From Mongoliibacter ruber (GTDB taxonomy: Bacteria; Bacteroidota; Bacteroidia; Cytophagales; Cyclobacteriaceae): 64,000 nucleotides of DNA. Both the position numbers and the translations under genes were made by a program. Positions 62,727 through 64,000 of this stretch are shown here, one piece after another (position 1 is the first letter of the stretch; the number at the start of each line of letters is the position of its first letter). The notes under the pieces are model-generated. The model searched no databases, was not told where the DNA came from, and saw only the letters and a list, made by a program, of their open reading frames with translations. The stretch lies in contig NZ_PVTR01000001.1 in assembly GCF_003003005.1 (NCBI RefSeq), forward strand, positions 203,108 through 267,107, read 5' to 3'.

Positions 62727-62987
62727 TTATGCTTTGGCAGTTTTTCTCTTGCTAGGTTTTTTTTCCTCTTCCACTTTTTTGCTGATGTAGGCAGTGTGGG
62801 TTCTTTTGTAATCGTCTTCCTCTTTAAGGGCTGCAACTTCAAATACCAGGTATTCATTGTCGCCGTATTTAACCAAGTCATTTGCAATCAATTCTTCCAG
62901 CTTGGCTTTGCTGATGGTTACTCTCACGATGTCAAGGTTTTGGATTTTTTTTCCCTTTCCGATGTAGTTTTTCTCAAAATTTTTCAT
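62727..62987 (-). CDS. 86-residue hypothetical protein behind leader copy 2
   Basis: MKNFEKNYIGKGKKIQNLDI, then a beta-rich core (YGDNEYLVFEVAALKEEDDY) and a Lys-rich tail (KKPSKRKTAKA). Not recognised. It has its own leader (a copy of the one at 38 kb) and its own terminator, so it appears to be a one-gene unit, as with the 62-residue gene at 37.8 kb. The two proteins share only the MKN start. Confidence 0.65.
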   Translation of the reverse strand: MKNFEKNYIGKGKKIQNLDIVRVTISKAKLEELIANDLVKYGDNEYLVFEVAALKEEDDYKRTHTAYISKKVEEEKKPSKRKTAKA

Positions 62988-63175
62988 GGTTTTGTTGTTT
63001 AAGGTTTTTGAATTTGATTATGCCTGAGATCAGGGGGGTGATTGGACACCAAGACAAGAGCATTTTTCAAAAACTGGGAAGGCTTCCTCCGGAAAACCCT
63101 GTTTTTGAAAAATGGCGTAGCGCACTCTTGGCAGGTGGCCTGAGCCCCCCATCTTTGCATATATCAAAATTCTCA
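62988..63175 (-). repeat. duplicated leader element, copy 2
   Basis: Diverged copy of 37985-38160. The core GGAAGGCTTCCT is at 63077-63088, 90 bp before the start codon (89 bp in copy 1). The core is enclosed by an inverted pair CAAAAAC (63068-63074) / GTTTTTG (63101-63107). A gene-proximal hairpin CCTGA/TCAGG (63023-63034) replaces the GCCGGT/ACCGGC hairpin of copy 1. One paired base of the core (A-T in copy 1, G-C here) changes in a compensating way. Confidence 0.7.
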
Positions 63176-63330
63176 AAAACCTGGACCAAAACCGAAGAAT
63201 GAAAAACTACCGGAAAGCAGAAAATCAACCTTTTTCCGTGAGCCATCAGGCCAGTGCAGAAGAGATGTAAAGACTTGGTAAACGGTGAATGAAGTATGGT
63301 TTGAAATTGCCCGAAAGGAAGACCAAAAGA

Positions 63331-63360
63331 AAAACCACCCCTCATCTAAGAAGGGTGGTG
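63331..63360 (-). terminator. second of two tandem terminators
   Basis: ACCACCC / GGGTGGT stem at 63335-63341 and 63354-63360 with TTTTTCTTTT following on the minus strand. Confidence 0.8.
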
Positions 63361-63376
63361 AAAAAAAATCAAAGTA

Positions 63377-63404
63377 AAAACCCCAAGTAGGAAAGACTTG
63401 GGGC
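63377..63404 (-). terminator. first of two tandem terminators
   Basis: CCCCAAGT / ACTTGGGG stem (63382-63389 and 63397-63404), 7-nt loop and TTTTT on the minus strand, about 35 bp after the last gene of the right-hand operon. Confidence 0.88.
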
Positions 63405-63439
63405 TGTATGATGGGGAATGCACGAGCAAAAAAAGAGGA

Positions 63440-63586
63440 CTAAGCCTCTCCTTTGTTTGATTTCAAATGATGTTCAATATCATCATGAGCTTTCTCAAAT
63501 ACCTTTTTGATTTTATCTGTATTTGTTGCTTTGGAAGATGAAGGATTGGATTTGGGCTCCTGTGAGTTTTTCTTCTGTGCTGCCAT
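63440..63586 (-). CDS. small charged protein, end of the right-hand operon
   Basis: 48 residues: MAAQKKNSQEPKSNPSSSKA, then TDKIKKVFEKAHDDIEHHLK. Disordered front and one helix. The ATG at 63586 lies inside the end of the phosphoribosyltransferase gene (74-bp overlap, other frame). No family recognised. Confidence 0.5.
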   Translation of the reverse strand: MAAQKKNSQEPKSNPSSSKATNTDKIKKVFEKAHDDIEHHLKSNKGEA

Positions 63587-64000
63587 AAAGCTTGATAAGT
63601 TGATATTTGAAGTTAGGTATTTTTTGAAGATTTGACAATTGATAGTTAGCAGGTTTGAATTGCTTTCCATACCGACTCGCGGATATTGTAGTGATGCAGG
63701 CTACTATTCCACCCTGAGAAGTGACATGATCAGCCAGTGATTTGATTGTTTTTCCGGTAGTATAATTATCATCTACAAGAATGTACTGAGCTCCAGACTC
63801 TGGAATCATGCCATCAAACCGGATATTATTACAAGCTCGTTCCCTTAGACTTACTCCTGTATTTGGGAATCCCTTTGTCCTGTAGATGTTTTTTACAATC
63901 TTGAATCCAAATCGGAGCCTGATACAGTAGGCTAATCCAAGTGGTATAACATTGTATCCATTCTTTTCTTCCTGCTGAACGGGAATGATGTAACAGGGTA
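63513..64000 (-). CDS. phosphoribosyltransferase-domain protein (5' part outside the window)
   Basis: The frame is open to the right edge, so the gene is cut; 162 codons are visible including the stop. The PRPP-binding loop AQYILVDDNYTTGKTIKSLA is clear, followed by HVTSQGGIVACITTISASRY. Upstream visible residues include GYNVIPLGLAYCIRLRFGFK. The type is a ComF/PRTase-fold protein carried by the island rather than a housekeeping enzyme I can name. Ends in tandem terminators. Confidence 0.7.
   Translation of the reverse strand, partial: PCYIIPVQQEEKNGYNVIPLGLAYCIRLRFGFKIVKNIYRTKGFPNTGVSLRERACNNIRFDGMIPESGAQYILVDDNYTTGKTIKSLADHVTSQGGIVACITTISASRYGKQFKPANYQLSNLQKIPNFKYQLIKLYGSTEEKLTGAQIQSFIFQSNKYR

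Larger units (their letters stand above)
31290..64000. mobile_element. prophage or prophage-derived island inserted at tRNA-Arg (right end outside the window)
   Basis: Everything from the tRNA to the right edge looks like integrated phage DNA: a tyrosine integrase next to a tRNA, then a long run of tightly overlapping minus-strand genes that includes both terminase subunits, portal, holin, endolysin, tape measure and tail-tip proteins, plus a phage-borne tRNA. No second att repeat, repressor or replication genes are visible, so they may lie beyond 64 kb. No major capsid, protease or tail-tube gene could be recognised. Confidence 0.9.

Noticed and set aside
63067..63345. 92-residue minus-strand frame across leader copy 2
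   Set aside because: Its KTGFSGGSLPSF stretch resembles the translation of leader copy 1 in the same frame (KTRFSRGSLPGF), but most base changes alter the amino acid, so nucleotide-level rather than protein conservation is likelier.

Overview
The window is a piece of a Bacteroidota chromosome, most likely from the Cytophagales (Cyclobacteriaceae-like, for example the Algoriphagus/Aquiflexum group). This is an inference from AT-rich DNA, the lack of strong Shine-Dalgarno sequences, many SPII lipoproteins, Tat-leader enzymes, DUF2490 outer-membrane proteins and a LolD-type ATPase. No database search was run.

Bases 1-31,290 are ordinary host chromosome. They hold a secreted gamma-glutamyltransferase, a Tat-exported PLP aminotransferase, a Tat-exported Gfo/Idh/MocA oxidoreductase, ferritin, a lipid-anchored formylglycine-generating-enzyme homologue with the catalytic Cys pair, glycogen phosphorylase, an NlpE-like lipoprotein, a peroxiredoxin, a LolD-type ABC ATPase and sucC. 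Two functional groups stand out. The first (15.9-22.1 kb) is a hexuronate locus: a TRAP transporter, KDPG aldolase and KDG kinase in one operon, divergent from altronate dehydratase, with a LacI-type operator between them. The second (24.1-27.1 kb) is an NAD-salvage operon, pncB-prs-pncA, whose three products make and consume PRPP and nicotinate in sequence.

A tRNA-Arg(TCG) at 31,216-31,289 is followed directly by a tyrosine integrase. From there to the right edge (at least 32.7 kb) the DNA is a prophage or prophage-derived island, almost all on the minus strand. Reading in the direction of transcription (right to left): a phosphoribosyltransferase cut by the window edge; a nucleotide-binding kinase; a PLD-like protein; small and large terminase; portal; a DUF6712-like connector; holin; GH19 endolysin; many small genes; a tRNA-Trp; membrane and hypothetical genes; tail-tip and fibre genes; a tape-measure gene; and accessory genes next to the integrase. 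I could not recognise a major capsid protein, prohead protease or tail-tube protein, and the tape measure lies downstream of the tail-tip genes, which is unusual.

The island also carries structure that genes do not explain: two diverged copies of one leader sequence at the same distance from two unrelated small genes; a 22-bp tandem operator-like array; a locus for a 30-residue hydrophobic peptide with a strong hairpin and a terminator; a nested palindromic element beside int; a hairpin-rich region after tRNA-Trp; a GC-rich hairpin island beside the large terminase gene; a cluster of poly-G tracts; and a plus-strand cassette of small membrane proteins inserted against the direction of the phage genes. 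These are the best candidates for undescribed biology here.
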